NCBI RefSeq assembly: GCF_017591425.1
Contig: NW_024465885.1
Coordinates: 42,403,001-42,467,000 of the forward strand
DNA length: 64,000 nucleotides
DNA from: Ochotona curzoniae
Taxonomy: Eukaryota > Chordata > Mammalia > Lagomorpha > Ochotonidae
Direction: 5' to 3'
In this document: piece after piece, positions 41,536 to 52,475 of the stretch
Numbering within the stretch: the stretch's first letter is position 1
Layout of the letters: every line of letters starts with the position of its first letter
Made by a program: the position numbers and the translations under genes
Notes under the pieces: generated by a model
What the model was told of the DNA's origin: nothing
Database searches by the model: none
Seen by the model: the letters and a program-made list of their open reading frames with translations, nothing else

Positions 41536-41889
41536 TTTTTTTTAAGGAGAAAGGTGGGAAGGGGCCTATGAAGGCCCCTAGGGTCCTGAGGTCTGCCTCT
41601 TTTATGACCCAGGGGGTCCCCCTCCAGCTCTTCTTTTTCCTCACGTTCCTGGGCGTTTCCAGGCTGGTGACTGCCTTTAGGAGGGCACAGCAGCGTGTTG
41701 CCGTCACCTGTCTAGACTGGAGACTGTTAGCCCCAAGAAGTGCTATTTGAGTCATCGCTAAGAGGTCCGGCCATCAGCTTTCTAGCACGTTTCAGGCGTC
41801 CCTGCTGGGATACCCAGACACAAAGGAAGGGAGGGCAGAAACACTCAGAGCTCAGCTCACCCAACCAGTATGATTTCAACAATGTAGCT
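41536..41889. other. Unassigned interval
   Basis: Contains small 'aggggcctatgaaggcccct' inverted repeat (about 41559-41579). Otherwise no feature. Confidence 0.45.
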
Positions 41890-42180
41890 CTGGGCTCTTT
41901 CAAAAAGTTTGCAAAAAGGGGAGTGAAAAGTGAGTTTAATCTGGTGCTGAGAGAGCGAGATGGAGGTGGGAGGCAGAGGAGTGGTGGGCATTGGCATAGC
42001 AGTTAGGATGCTGCATGGGACATGGGCATCTCACATCGGAGGGCTGGGCTTGCTTCCTGGTTCTGAAAATACATATACGCACTCTCTTTGTGTATGTGTA
42101 AATGCAATGGAAATCCAATTTTAACGTTGCAGTCACATGTATGTTTTTTTAAATATACACTTTCTGGAAACTTTTTTGGT
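41890..42180 (+). mobile_element. MITE-like element split by a SINE fragment
   Basis: Left end 'ggctctttcaaaaagtttgc', 'gtgagtttaatctggtgctg'; right end 'tacactttctggaaactttt'. The two ends are approximately inverted (tttcaaaaagttt / aaactttttt). Same family as 12190 and 62250. Confidence 0.55.
41985..42065 (+). mobile_element. CSINE head fragment
   Basis: 'gggcattggcatagcagtta' to 'cttgcttcctggttctg', lying inside the MITE-like element. Confidence 0.5.
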
Positions 42181-42204
42181 GTGTAGACTCTTCTCAAAAT
42201 CAGA

Positions 42205-42490
42205 AGGCTAGCATGGTGGTATAGTAGGCCAAGCCTCTGCCTGTGGCCCGGGCATCCCACATAGGCACCAGTTTGTGTCCCAGCTTCTCCACTTCTGATC
42301 CAGTTCCCTGCTAATGCACTAGAGAAAGCAGCAGAGAATGGCCCAAATGCTTCGGCCCCTGCACCCAGGTGGGAGACCTAAAAGAAACTCCTGGCTCCTG
42401 GTTTTGGATTAGCTTAGTTTCAGCCATTTGGGGAGTGACTAGCAGATGGATAATCTCTGTTTCTCTTATCTCCGTAATTCTGCCTTCTCA
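42205..42490 (+). mobile_element. CSINE
   Basis: 'aaggctagcatggtggtata', 'cccgggcatcccacataggc', 'cagccatttggggagtgact', and a truncated tail at 'tccgtaattctgcctt'. Confidence 0.87.
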
Positions 42491-42799
42491 GTGCCTGGGA
42501 ACGTGGGCCTGTCCAGAGGGGAACAAATGGGCTCTGGAGCTTCCAAGGCTGTTCTATAAGATAAGGAGGTTCTAGGCACAGAAGATTCCTTCATCCTGTG
42601 GCTGGAACACACAGCCCCTATGCCTGTCCTGACCAGTCACGGTGCACTTAAGCAGCTCCAAGAGGCCTTGCAGGAAAGAAACGTCACTTCTTGAAAGCAA
42701 TGTTTCTCAAAGGTGTCTGACTACAGGCCCGTCTTCCCCCTAATTCTCAATACCAGGACCCGCACCAATCCCATTTTGCAAAATGTGTGAGTAGTGGAT
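42491..42799. other. Unassigned interval
   Basis: 'aatgtttctcaaaggtgtct' near 42703 may be the end of a MER5-type hAT relic. Nothing else. Confidence 0.35.
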
Positions 42800-42895
42800 C
42801 CTGGAGCTGGCAAGGGCACCTCGGAGAAGTGTAGAGCTGGGAATTGAACCAGCACCCATATGGGATTCCAGAGTCACAACACCTGCTCCTTTGTG
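42800..42895 (-). mobile_element. CSINE head-side fragment
   Basis: 'gaattgaaccagcacccata', 'tgggattccagagtcacaac'. Body mostly missing. Confidence 0.6.
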
Positions 42896-43142
42896 CCAAT
42901 TTGGTGAGGTTATAGTGTGTGCGGCGAGAACGTTCTGTGGTTGTAAAACCCATGGCAAGCTCTCCAGCAGGACACATCAGCTCCATCCATTCATGCACAA
43001 AATCCTTTTTAAACTGTGTACATCTGTAATGTTACCTCCTCATTCATTTCTAAATCTCCAGAGGGAGTTTCGGTTACCACTTCTAGGGCGGGAACTCCCT
43101 GGGGGTGGTGAATAAATGCAATCTTAGGTGAACCTTTCCATC

Positions 43143-43510
43143 TGGGGTACACCCAACTAAAGGTATCCTACTAAAGGTGTGGCTGTACCCGAACTTATGA
43201 CTGTATCCAACATGTGTGACTGCATCCAAAGTGTATCACTATACCCAAAACATAACTGTACCCAAGGTGTGTGTGACTGTTCCCAAGGTGTGTGACTGTT
43301 CCCAAGGTGTATGGCTGTACCCAAGGTGTGTGACTGTTCCCAAGGTGTGTGACTGTTCCCAAGGTGTATGGCTGTACCCAAGGTGTGTGACTGTTCCCAA
43401 GGTGTGTGACTGTTCCCAAGGTGTATGGCTGTACCCAAGGTGTGTGTGACTGTACCCAAGGTGTGTGACTGCATGCGACATGTGTGACTGTACCCAACGT
43501 GTGTGACGGT
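43143..43510. repeat. 19-bp minisatellite with 57-bp higher-order unit
   Basis: The basic unit is 'tgtgtgactgttcccaagg' (19 bp). In the centre (about 43280-43440) units run in the order tgtgtgactgttcccaagg, tgtgtgactgttcccaagg, tgtatggctgtacccaagg, so the pattern repeats every 57 bp with almost no divergence. Flanking units (43143-43270 and 43441-43510) are more degenerate ('atgtgtgactgcatccaaa'). Because 57 is a multiple of three, all frames that avoid stops stay open, which explains several 77-113 codon frames here. Confidence 0.95.
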
Positions 43511-43764
43511 GCTGGACTCAGCCTTTCACCCAGCACTATTGGTGCTCTGGCAGTTTTGACCAGGAACGCAGGAGTCTCTAAAAATGGGACCCATTATCCC
43601 AGGTGAGGACTGATTCCCGTCTATTGTTGTTGAGAAGAACAAAGTTAGTGACACCAGAACTCAGGTTTCATCTTCTTCCTTCTCACAGACTTAAGGGTAA
43701 GGGTGCAGCATCTGGAGTGGCAGCTCAAGGATGATCCTCATCTCTGTCCCTCAACAGTCCTGTG

Positions 43765-43865
43765 TCCTTGTGGCCTTGGACACGTGGCTACATCTTGTCT
43801 ATGCCTTTGTTTTGTCATCTGGAAAATGGGAACAATAGCAGTAGTAAAGATTCCTCCAGCAATAC
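43765..43865 (+). mobile_element. MIR
   Basis: 'tgtccttgtggccttggaca', 'atgcctttgttttgtcatct' and 'ggaaaatgggaacaatagca' match MIR ('gaccttgggcaagt ... tcagtttcctcatctgtaaa'). Confidence 0.75.
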
Positions 43866-44029
43866 GATAAAGCATGAGAAAATCATCTGGGATGAACCTC
43901 CAGGGAGCATTGTAGAAATGGCTCTTAGCAACCAGAAATGGAAAGGGTCAGATTTGCACAGTGAAGTCTGTACGATGACTGTTTCTCAGTATAGACGAGG
44001 CACAGCTGCTTCTGCCTTCATTTCTTTCA

Positions 44030-44308
44030 TTTTTTTATGAATCTATCTTTATTTGAAAGGCACAGAGAGAGACAGCGAGACCTTCCATATATCGGGTTAC
44101 TCCCTGAAATGCCTACAACAGCCAGGTCTGGAGCCAGGAATACCAGCCAGCTCTCCCACATGGGTAGCAGGGACCCGAGCAGGGGAGCCATCCTCTGTGG
44201 CCTCTCAGAGCATGCCCTAGCAGGAAGCTGGAACAGAGCCCAGATGATCCGAAACGGGACACTGCGGGCACCAGAAGTGGTATCTTGTCTGTTGTGCCAA
44301 ATGCATGT
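44030..44308 (-). mobile_element. CSINE
   Basis: 'atgaatctatctttatttga', 'ttccatatatcgggttactc' and 'gtctgttgtgccaaatgc'. Confidence 0.78.
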
Positions 44309-44545
44309 GTTTTAAAATGTTTATTTGCTTTTGTCTCGTTTAAGAGCAAGAGATCTTCCTTCCACTGGTTCACGCTTGCACTGCCCACAATAGCTGTCAA
44401 CTGGCGCCAGGCCAAGCGAAAGCTGGAGCACAGAACTCCGTTTCGGGCTCCCACTTGGGCCAACATCTGCAGCTTCCCAGGAGGCACATTAGCTGGAAGC
44501 AAAGCTAGGGCTCAAACCCAGGCATCCAACAGCAGAAGTGTGTGA
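44309..44545 (-). mobile_element. CSINE, diverged
   Basis: 'aaatgtttatttgcttttgt', 'cttccttccactggttcacg' and 'ggcacattagctggaagcaa'. Directly abuts the copy before it. Confidence 0.72.
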
Positions 44546-44719
44546 CTCCCTTACTGGTGGTCTTGGTGGGGAGTTGGAATGTCTTAAACCCTCTTTCCTG
44601 GAAAGCTTTTTGAAACAGGCCATGGTCCTGCTAAGCTCTCAGAGGGCGCTGGTGGCCTCTGCTGGCTGGGCATGGTATGACACAAATGCTCTGGGCAGAA
44701 GCGCAGCTCTAGACACTGG

Positions 44720-44885
44720 GCGAAAATAAGAGAATGCTGCAGGTCCCCACCTTGGCAGGGGCTTGTTAGAAATGTGGATCCGGCCTGCATTTTAATCAGT
44801 TCTTTGAGTTAGCCTTACATGCTTTGAGCAAGTGTCAACAGGGGACTCTTACAAAGGCTTTTAAATCCCAGGAGGGAAATCTGGT
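44720..44885 (+). mobile_element. MER5A-like hAT relic
   Basis: 'ggggcttgttagaaatgtgg', 'ggcctgcattttaatcagtt' and 'acatgctttgagcaagtg' follow MER5A order ('cttgttagaaatgcag ... tttaacaag ... ctttgagaacc'). Confidence 0.55.
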
Positions 44886-44904
44886 TCAGACCCCCCACCC
44901 CTTT

Positions 44905-45235
44905 TTTTAAGATTTATTTATTTTTATTGGAAATGCAGATTTATAGAGAGAAGGAGAGACATAAAGATATTCCAACCCCTGGTTGAAATGGCTGCAATAG
45001 ATGCAACAGCCGAAGTTGAGCCAATCCGAAGCCAGGAGCCCAGAGCTTCTTCCTGGTCACCCGTGTGGGTGCAGAGTCCCAAGGATTTGGGCTGTCCTCC
45101 ACTGCTTTCCCAGGCCACAGACAAGGAGCTGGATGGGAAGTGGGACTGCTGGGATTAGAACTGGAGCCCATATAGGACTCCAGTGCTTGGAGGTGGAAGA
45201 TTAGCCAGATGAGCCACTGTGCCAACCCTGGTTCT
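44905..45235 (-). mobile_element. Young CSINE, full length
   Basis: 'ttttaagatttatttatttt', 'cgaagccaggagcccagagc' and 'atgagccactgtgccaaccc'. Confidence 0.9.
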
Positions 45236-45412
45236 GGCCCTTTTTACATGGATGTGTCAACTGAGGCTCCTCCTTCCTACTTGCTCTGTTGACGATTTTT
45301 TTTCTTCCCACAGAAGCATTTCCACAACCTAATGATTAAATCACTGGGAAACAAGGTTCCTGCTACAGAAAAGGGGCATTCCTATCTTATTTCATCAAAC
45401 AGTGTGTCTTAA

Positions 45413-45656
45413 GAGGGTAGCATTATGACGCAGTGGGTTAATCCAGCATCCCGTGTGGGAGCGTGTTTGAGTCCTGGCTGCTCCTCTTCCATTCCAACTC
45501 TTGGAAACTCTGGGAAAGCTTGAGCCTCTGAACCCTGGTGGGAGACCTAGAAGAAGCTCTTAGATTCTGGCTTCAGCCTGGCCCAGCCCCAGGTGTTGCA
45601 GCCAGTTAGGAAGGGGAAGTGAACCAGTGGATGATTCTCTCTTTCTCTCTGCTCTT
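45413..45656 (+). mobile_element. CSINE, shortened
   Basis: 'agagggtagcattatgacgc', 'gtttgagtcctggctgctcc', 'gaagtgaaccagtggatgat'. It lacks the A-rich tail. Confidence 0.8.
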
Positions 45657-46784
45657 TGGGACAGCTCTTTAAACACCACATTCTCAGGACACAGAGGATG
45701 TTGGGCTCGGCTTACACTCCTGCTCAGGCTTTGGATAAAGAGGGATGAGGCCTTTTGGCCTCAACACTCACAAACAGCATCACCCGAGGAGGAAGGCTGG
45801 GGTAAATTACCGCTGCAGCTCAGTTCTGATTGCTGGGCCTGGGGAGCCCCAGGTCTTCCGGCTGTCATTCCTAGAGCGGGGTCTGAGGGCAGTGAGACCC
45901 CCCGCCTGGTCTCTCCATACCCTGTTGTGTGGACTAGACATTTCTCAGGACACTGACAGGTGAGGATGCTGAAGACATACTCCAAGATACACCTGTTGTA
46001 ACTATTTCTGCACGTTGTTGAGGCTCTCTGTGAGATCTTGGCGACCATTGGTCCCCCCAGACAGATCTGCTTTCCATGACATCATCAGTTTATGACAGAA
46101 CCCAGGCACCTCCACCCACCGGAGATCTGCGCTCCAGCCCCCGCCCAATATTTTATCATATTCATATGTCTGTGTTTTGTTTTTATTTTTTGAAACACAA
46201 GATAATAAGAAAGATTGTTTAGTTCTGAAGAATACACTGTGCTAAGGAGCCATGCAGCAGTTTGTTCAGAAAACACTAGCGAGGGCGACGGTGAGCAGAC
46301 GTCTCATAGCAACATGCAGTGAACAATGCTGTGCGCTGATGGCTATTTCCGGTGACAAACGCACGCCTGCAAGGCTGGCAGAATTACTCATCGGCCCACA
46401 GGCAGCGGAAACGGGTCTGGGTCAGCCCCTCTCTGCCCGCCCGGAGCTTCCCAGCATCTGACCTGTGTCTTTGGAAAGCTACAGACAAGGCTCAAGGATT
46501 ATCCCAGCAGCCTTCTGGAAACCCCTAAGAGGTGATTTCTTTAATGCTGTGTGCACTGGTCAGCCCACCAATAAAGAAGAATGATAACAGCACGCGGGGA
46601 ACAATGCAGGTTCCGCCACCTGCCACGCCAGACATACCTAGCTCCTCCAGCAGACAGAGCAGGAGCCTGCAGCCTGTGGGAAAGCTTGTCCCTTTGCCTG
46701 CTGTGCACTTGTGCTCCGTGGCCCAAGCTGCTCATTCTTTTTGAATCCTCCTGCTTCAACCTCAAAATCCAAGTGAATTTTTAA
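45657..46784. other. SINE-free unassigned interval
   Basis: 1.1 kb with no recognised repeat. A 109-codon + frame (45627-45956) starts in the SINE. 'gcgagggcgacggtgagcag' at about 46280 gives a donor-like GGTGAGC but no exon can be built. Confidence 0.4.
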
Positions 46785-47062
46785 GATATTTGTTTTTATT
46801 TGAAAGACTGATTTTACACAGAGAAGAGAAATAGAAAGCCTTCCACCAGCTGCCCAAATGACAGCAATGGCCAGAGCTGAGCTGATCCAAAACTAGGAGC
46901 CAGGAACTTTGTTTGCAAGGGCCCAAGAACTTAGACTGTTCTCTGCTGCTTTCCTGGGAGCTGGATTGGAAGTGGAGCAGACAGGACAAGAACTGGCACC
47001 CATTTGGAGTGCTGGCATCACAGAGTAGAGGATCAGCGTGCTGTGCCACTCTGCCCATCTTC
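46785..47062 (-). mobile_element. CSINE
   Basis: 'aagatatttgtttttatttg', 'aaaactaggagccaggaact' and 'gctgtgccactctgccc'. An internal deletion removes part of 'cccatgtgggtgcaggg'. Confidence 0.82.
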
Positions 47063-47299
47063 TGAGTGAATTCTTCACTACCATGCCAGAACTTAGCGCT
47101 GCTTCAACAAAAAAGTCATGTTTCCTCCCCCAACCCTGGGCCATGTTGACTTCCTAGCAAGCATGGCAGATGCAGGGTCATGGCCCCTTAGGTGGGATGG
47201 TTCAGAGTGGAATGGAAGAGCTGGGATCCCTAGCTCTGCTGCTGTGTTCCAGAGAAAACTGAGCTGGGAGCTCAAATCCCCCATTTAGGCAACTAGCTG

Positions 47300-47580
47300 A
47301 CTGTAATAGTCCCTTTTGTATCACTATACTGAAATAATGGAAGCTGGGTGATTTTACATTGGAAAAGTTTTGGCTCAAGGATAATGCTCATGGCCCAGGG
47401 TCTTCACCTGGCAATGGCCCTGATGCTGCCTTACTCCCAGAGCATCACATGACTTGTCCAGGAGGAAGAGATCCTGTGTTAAAACAGGAAGACAGGAAGT
47501 GAGTCAGGGGTCATACTCACCTTTATGAGAACTTGCTCTCTGGGGAATTCAGGAATCTCTAAGAGAAATACCTTAATCTC
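47300..47580 (-). mobile_element. MaLR-like LTR, reverse
   Basis: 'tactgaaataatggaagctg', 'ggtgattttacattggaaaa', 'atgagaacttgctctctggg' and 'aaataccttaatctctc' fit the reverse complement of a THE1/MST-type LTR ('gagactgggtaatttataaa ... ctcgtgagaactaacc'). Confidence 0.55.
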
Positions 47581-47594
47581 TCTCTCAGTCTCTC

Positions 47595-47937
47595 TGGTTT
47601 ATTTATTTATTTGACGGGCAGAATTAGAGACAGAGAGAGTGAGAGTGAGAGAAGCAAGGGGAAGAGAGAGAGATCTTCCATCCTTTGGCTCACTCCCCAA
47701 ATGGTGGCTGCAACAGCATATGCTGGACTAATTTGAACCCAGAAGCCAGGAGTCCCCACTGGTTCAGCTACATGAGTTCTGGTTCTAAGCCCTTGGGCCA
47801 TCTTCCATTGCTTTCCTAGGCACATCAGCAGGGAGCTGGAGTGGAAGTGGAGCAGCCAGGACTTGAACTAGAATCCATATGGGATTCTGGCTTCCCAAGT
47901 GGCAGCTTTATTCATTATGCCACAACACTGGTCCCCA
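47595..47937 (-). mobile_element. CSINE with GA-rich expansion
   Basis: 'ggtttatttatttatttgac', an enlarged 'gagagtgagagtgagagaag' stretch, and 'attatgccacaacactggtc'. Confidence 0.88.
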
Positions 47938-47999
47938 CTATAATCTCTGGAGGCAGCTCCCCCAGGGACCTAAGGACTGCTCACTGGGGCTCACTTTTT

Positions 48000-48282
48000 C
48001 TTTTTTCCCTAAAGGTAGTGAGAGAGATGGACAGACAGGCATGAGAGAATGCACATCTGCTGGTGCACTCTCCCAAATGCCTGCAACAGCCATGGCTGTA
48101 CTGCCCAAAGCCAAGAGCTGGGACCTCAGTCCACACCTCCCATGTGGGTGTCAGGGACCCAATCTCCTGAGCCATAAGTCTACATAAGGAGGAAGCCAGA
48201 AACCATGGCCAGAGCAGGGAACTGATGCCAGGCACTCGGATGTGAGATGTGAGAGTTTGAACTGTAACACCAAATTCCTTTC
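48000..48282 (-). mobile_element. CSINE, diverged
   Basis: 'gagaatgcacatctgctggt', 'cacctcccatgtgggtgtca' and 'ttgaactgtaacaccaaatt'. Confidence 0.72.
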
Positions 48283-48311
48283 TGGGCTCATTCTCCTGAA
48301 GGTTCCATTCT

Positions 48312-48490
48312 TGGGGCTGGCACTGTGGTCATGGGAAAAGCTGTGATTGTGGCATCAACATCTAGTAGGGGCTTTGGTTGGAGTCCCAGCTGCCCCAATT
48401 CCAATCTGTCGCCCTGCTAAAGCATTTGGAAAAGCAGGATAGGATGTCCCACGGACTTGGGCCCCTGCACCCGTGTGTGAGACCATGTGG
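48312..48490 (+). mobile_element. CSINE, 3' truncated
   Basis: 'ttggggctggcactgtggtc', 'tggagtcccagctgccccaa', ending at 'gtgagaccatgtgg'. Confidence 0.8.
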
Positions 48491-49261
48491 TCTCTTCCCG
48501 GTTCTGTTGGTTACAAATTCCACCGAAAGTAATCACAGGACCCTAAGGTCACCACTTTCCTTACAACCCCTCACTGGTCCCTGGGCTCGCAGGGAGCAGG
48601 TTCTGAACTGAATCTTTCAGAGGGACGCAGGAAGTGTTTCAGACAAATAGACCCAGGAACTTATCCTTGAAATACCCACTCCCCACTTGGACCTGCCTCT
48701 TTATCGTTGTGGTGGTAGTGGGCAGCCCCAAGGTGCCATCCACAATACCTGGTTGCTTTCCTCTGGCGTTGTCCTCTCTGGATGCTGATATGGTGGCTCA
48801 TTGAGAACGCTGAGATAAACTCTCCCCTGGGTGATTGGATAATCGGGTAATATCTTGATAAGTGAGAAAAATGGATGAACTCCAGTGTGTTCAGGATCAA
48901 TTGAAAGTGCGGCCTGTAGGTTCAGAACTCCAAGTGCACAGGAAATAGCCCAGCTGGTGAGCGACACCTAGGATGCCCATAGGATCTCTAACCCCTGTCC
49001 CCCGTGCCAAGACTGTGAACGTGGGCAAAGCTAGAGAAGCAGCAGCTTTGGTCGCCTACTCAGGCTATACCAGTGTCATTAGCATAATGAGCCCCTGGCC
49101 TGGCCAGGAGGAGAAAGAGCACCCCTGCTGGGCAGGAAGGCCCTGAGACAATCCAGAATGCAGCCAGGGTCTGGGAGAGCAAAGACAGCACCATCCCGAA
49201 GGCAAAATCTCAACCTCCAGATCAAGTGGCTGAGAAAGACTCCCACAAGCACACGAAGGAG
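48491..49261. other. Unassigned interval
   Basis: Nothing recognised; no CpG enrichment and no domain in short frames. Confidence 0.45.
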
Positions 49262-49558
49262 GGCGACAGTTCTGTGACACAGTGGGCTAAGCTACTCCTG
49301 GTTCTCTGACATCCCATATTCCAGCACTGGCTCAAGCCCTGGCTGCTCTGCTTCTGATCCTGCTCCCTGATGGTGCACCTGGGAGAGCAGCAGCAGATGG
49401 TACAAGTGCTTGGGTCATGGCCACCATGTGGGAGACTGGGATGCAGTTCCTAGCTGCTGGCTCCAGCTGACTGCATCCCCATTGATTGAAGAGATTCCAG
49501 TGGATGGAATCTCTCTGTCTCTTTCCCTCACTCACTCTCACACTGCCTTTTATATATG
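49262..49558 (+). mobile_element. CSINE
   Basis: 'ggcgacagttctgtgacaca', 'cactggctcaagccctggct', and tail 'cacactgccttttatatatg', which runs into an AT microsatellite. Confidence 0.8.
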
Positions 49559-49622
49559 AGATATGAAGATATATATATACACACACATATATCTCATATA
49601 TATATAAAATTATATATATATG
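49550..49622. repeat. (AT)n-rich microsatellite between two SINEs
   Basis: 'agatatatatatacacacac' and 'atatatataaaattatatat'. Confidence 0.92.
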
Positions 49623-49624
49623 AG

Positions 49625-49932
49625 GAACTGGAATTATGGTGAATGAGGACATCGTATATGGGTGCCAGTTTGAATCTTGGCCGCTCTACTTCTTGTCCAG
49701 CTCCTTGGTAACATCCTGGAAAAAGCAGTGGAAGATGGTCCACGTCTTTGAGGCCCTCGCTCCCACCCATATGAGAGACCCAGATACACTTCCTGGCTCC
49801 TGGGATTAACTTGACCTCGCTGTAGCTGGTGGAGACATCTAGGGAGTAAATCGGTGGATGGAAGATCTCATTCTCTCCCTCCCCCTTTCTCTGTAACTCT
49901 GTTTTTTCAAATAAATAAACAAATCTTTTTAA
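49625..49932 (+). mobile_element. CSINE
   Basis: 'aggaactggaattatggtga', 'tatatgggtgccagtttgaa', and tail 'tcaaataaataaacaaatct'. Confidence 0.85.
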
Positions 49933-50694
49933 AAACATGAAAGAGTTGGTGGATCACTAATGTCAGTCAGCAAGGTATTAAGACGATTTCAGAGAGCTAC
50001 GAGGAATTTAACCAAGCACAGGAAGAACGTCTGTGTAACTAACAAAGACTGGGTGTCAGGTTCTGGGGGATGTCAAGACAGGGATACAATCCATCTGCAT
50101 TAAGGGGTGGGCTTGGAGACCCCCGCTTGGAGACAGCACCCTAGGGCTCCGAGACGTCTCTAGCTCCTACAATGTGTGTGTGTGCGCAGCCCGATCCCGC
50201 ATCTCAGCCTCCTTCTCTGCCTGGTGTGCAGCGCCATCATCCCTGGACTCACCTGCAGTGTGGACTTGGACTGACCCGAGTGCCTGTATCTCGCCAGACG
50301 GCTGAAGGATTTTCACAGACCGAGCGCACCAGAGTGCGAGCCCAGGCTGAGGAAGGGAACGGAAGCAGCACTACTGAAGCCCCTCGCGCTCCGTTCCCAC
50401 GTTGCCTCTCCTTGAGGGCCACATCTAATGGCACAGGTGGGTGCTATGCGTTGCAGAGCCAGGATCGCCAAGGGCGTGCTCCCGGCTGCACCTGCAGATG
50501 GCTCATGTCACTGCCACGGGCATGTCCCTTGTGTGGCTGCACCGCTCAGCCTCTAGTTCCTGCTGATGGGATTCATGTCGTTTTCATGTGGGGCTGCTAC
50601 AAACATGATGGCCGTTCCAAAGGATCAGGAAAGTGGGATTAAACACGTTGGCTTTAGTACACAAGGGATGAAACCTACATTTTTTTTTTCAATA
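49933..50694. other. Unassigned interval with an L1-like patch
   Basis: A 156-codon + frame (50172-50642) has no recognisable domain. At 50555-50605 'gctgatgggattcatgtcgt' and 'gggctgctacaaacatgatg' resemble the L1 3' text 'gttgatggacatttgggttg ... ggctgctatgaacat'. Confidence 0.4.
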
Positions 50695-50988
50695 ACATAT
50701 GTCTTTGAAAGATTTTATGTATTTGAAAATCAGACTTACAGAGAGAGTGAGCAAGATAGAAATAGAGACCTTCCATCTGCTGGTTCACTTCCCAAATGGT
50801 CACAGTGGCTGGAGTGAGCCAGGCTGAAGCCTCCCACGTGCTTGCAGGGCCGTTTTCTGCTGCTTTTCTAGGCGCTTTAGCAAGGAATCAGATTCAAAGC
50901 GGAGCAGCCAGGACTAGCACCAGTGCTCATCTGGATCTTGGCTGTGCAGGTGGCAGCTTTACCGACTGCTCACAACACTGGCAGCTAT
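50695..50988 (-). mobile_element. CSINE
   Basis: 'gaaagattttatgtatttga', 'ccttccatctgctggttcac' and 'actgctcacaacactggcag'. Confidence 0.84.
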
Positions 50989-50991
50989 AAC

Positions 50992-51115
50992 ACACATTTT
51001 TAAACCAGAGATAACATTTCTGAGTCATATGCACACCCAAGAACCAACAATTCCATTTCTAGAAAAATTTTCAATTGCATATAGAGATGAAATAGATAAA
51101 ACCAATCTTATCTCA
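50992..51115 (+). mobile_element. Ancient L1 3' relic (L1ME-like)
   Basis: 'ccaagaaccaacaattccat', 'ttctagaaaaattttcaatt' correspond to the L1M/L1ME phrase 'gacccagcaattccacttct', 'aggaatttatcc'. Confidence 0.5.
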
Positions 51116-51204
51116 CAGGAATGGACAAGTTTTTATAATCCCTGAGATGATCCGTATGCATTTTGTTTAAAGTTTTGTAATGTTTAAAAATGCATTTTAC
51201 CTTT

Positions 51205-51545
51205 TTCCCCCCAAATATTTGTTTTTCATTTTTATCTGATAGAGTTACAGAGAGGAGAGACACACACCTGGGGTGAGGGGACACTTCCACCCACCTGTTC
51301 ACTCCTCAAACGGCCGCAATGGCTGGAGCTAGCTGATCCAAGGTCAATCGCTTCCTCCACCTCTTCCACATGCTGCAGGGGCCTCAGCAGTCTGGCCATG
51401 TGCTGCTTTCTTAGCACGTTAACAGGGAGAAGGAAGGGAAGCTGGGACTCAAACTAGTGTCCACATGGGACACTGTTGCTGCGGGCAGTTGCCTTCTCTC
51501 ACCCCTCCCCTTCCTTGCTAGCCCATAACTCCGGCCCCAGGATGT
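51205..51545 (-). mobile_element. CSINE
   Basis: 'tttgtttttcatttttatct', 'ccacccacctgttcactcct' and 'ccataactccggcccca'. The head side carries additional C-rich sequence. Confidence 0.8.
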
Positions 51546-51649
51546 TGGCATTTACAGTGTTACAGAATGCCTCCTTAGTTTCAACTTAGGATGCACAGTT
51601 TGCTCATTGATTTTACAGCTGTGATCTTTTTTTCTTCTTAACTTTTAAA

Positions 51650-52085
51650 ATTTTATTTTAATATTTATTACAAGGGTGAGGGGGTTGCAGACCCACATGG
51701 GCTCATGTGGAAAGGCACACCCTGGCCGGTGAGGGTCTTATTATTGGTTACCACGCATTTGGTTGTGTGTCAGTCTGCCATTTGTTAGTCTACAATTCCC
51801 AAGAGGAGTGTCTCTAAGGAAACAAAATGTTTGTTTCAGCTCTCACGTTGGAGGTTACAGAACAGGAATGGGTGTCCCCCCAGTCTGCTGCTTGTGGAGG
51901 CTCCTCATTGGTGTGGAGGAGGGGAACAGCGAGGGAGTTTATGCCAGCTCAAACTCAAGGTAATCAGCTCTCTTGTGAGAGCCACTCTGACAGCATGCCC
52001 CCAGTGACCTAAACACCCCCACAATCAGATCAACTCTCCACCCTTAATCCATCAGTCACTGTTATTCAGACATCCCAGGTCAGAC
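51650..52085 (-). mobile_element. MaLR-like LTR, reverse
   Basis: 'ctctcacgttggaggttaca', 'gtaatcagctctcttgtgag', 'cccccagtgacctaaacacc' and 'ccacccttaatcc' match reversed MST/MLT1-type LTR text ('gctctcgtgagaac ... ccaatgacctaatcacctcc'). Confidence 0.6.
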
Positions 52086-52139
52086 ATCTGCATGCATTGT
52101 GTTGAGTCAAGTCCTGCTTGACTCATAATAGGGTTTTTT

Positions 52140-52475
52140 ATAAAAATATTTATTTATTTTCTTTTTATTGGAAAGCCAGATATACAGAGAGGATGAAAGA
52201 CAAAGAGGAAGAGCTTCTGTCTGATGATTCACTCCCCAAATGGCCGCAATGGCCGGAGCTGAGCCGATCCAAAACCAGGAGCCAGGAGCTTCTTCCAGAT
52301 CTCCCATGCAGGTGCAGGATCCCAAGGCTTTGGGCCGTCCTCGACTGCTTTCTCAGGCCACAAGCAGGGGGCTGATGGGAAGTGGGGCCGCCAGGATTAT
52401 AACCAGCGCCCATATGGGATCCTGGTGTGTGCAAGACTAGGACTTTAGCCCCTAGGCTACAGTGCTAAGCCCTTG
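52140..52475 (-). mobile_element. Young CSINE, full length
   Basis: 'atttatttattttcttttta', 'tctgatgattcactccccaa', 'ctgatgggaagtggggccgc' and 'ccctaggctacagtgctaag'. Confidence 0.92.

Noticed and set aside
43143..43510. Spaced repeats that might suggest a CRISPR array
   Set aside because: Head-to-tail minisatellite without unique spacers, in a vertebrate genome.
43157..43536. Frames of 77-113 codons with repeats such as TLGTAIHLGNSH
   Set aside because: They arise from a 19-bp minisatellite whose 57-bp period keeps frames open. No flanking gene structure.
50172..50642. 156-codon plus-strand frame in unassigned sequence
   Set aside because: No motif, mixed composition, and overlap with an L1-like patch at its end.
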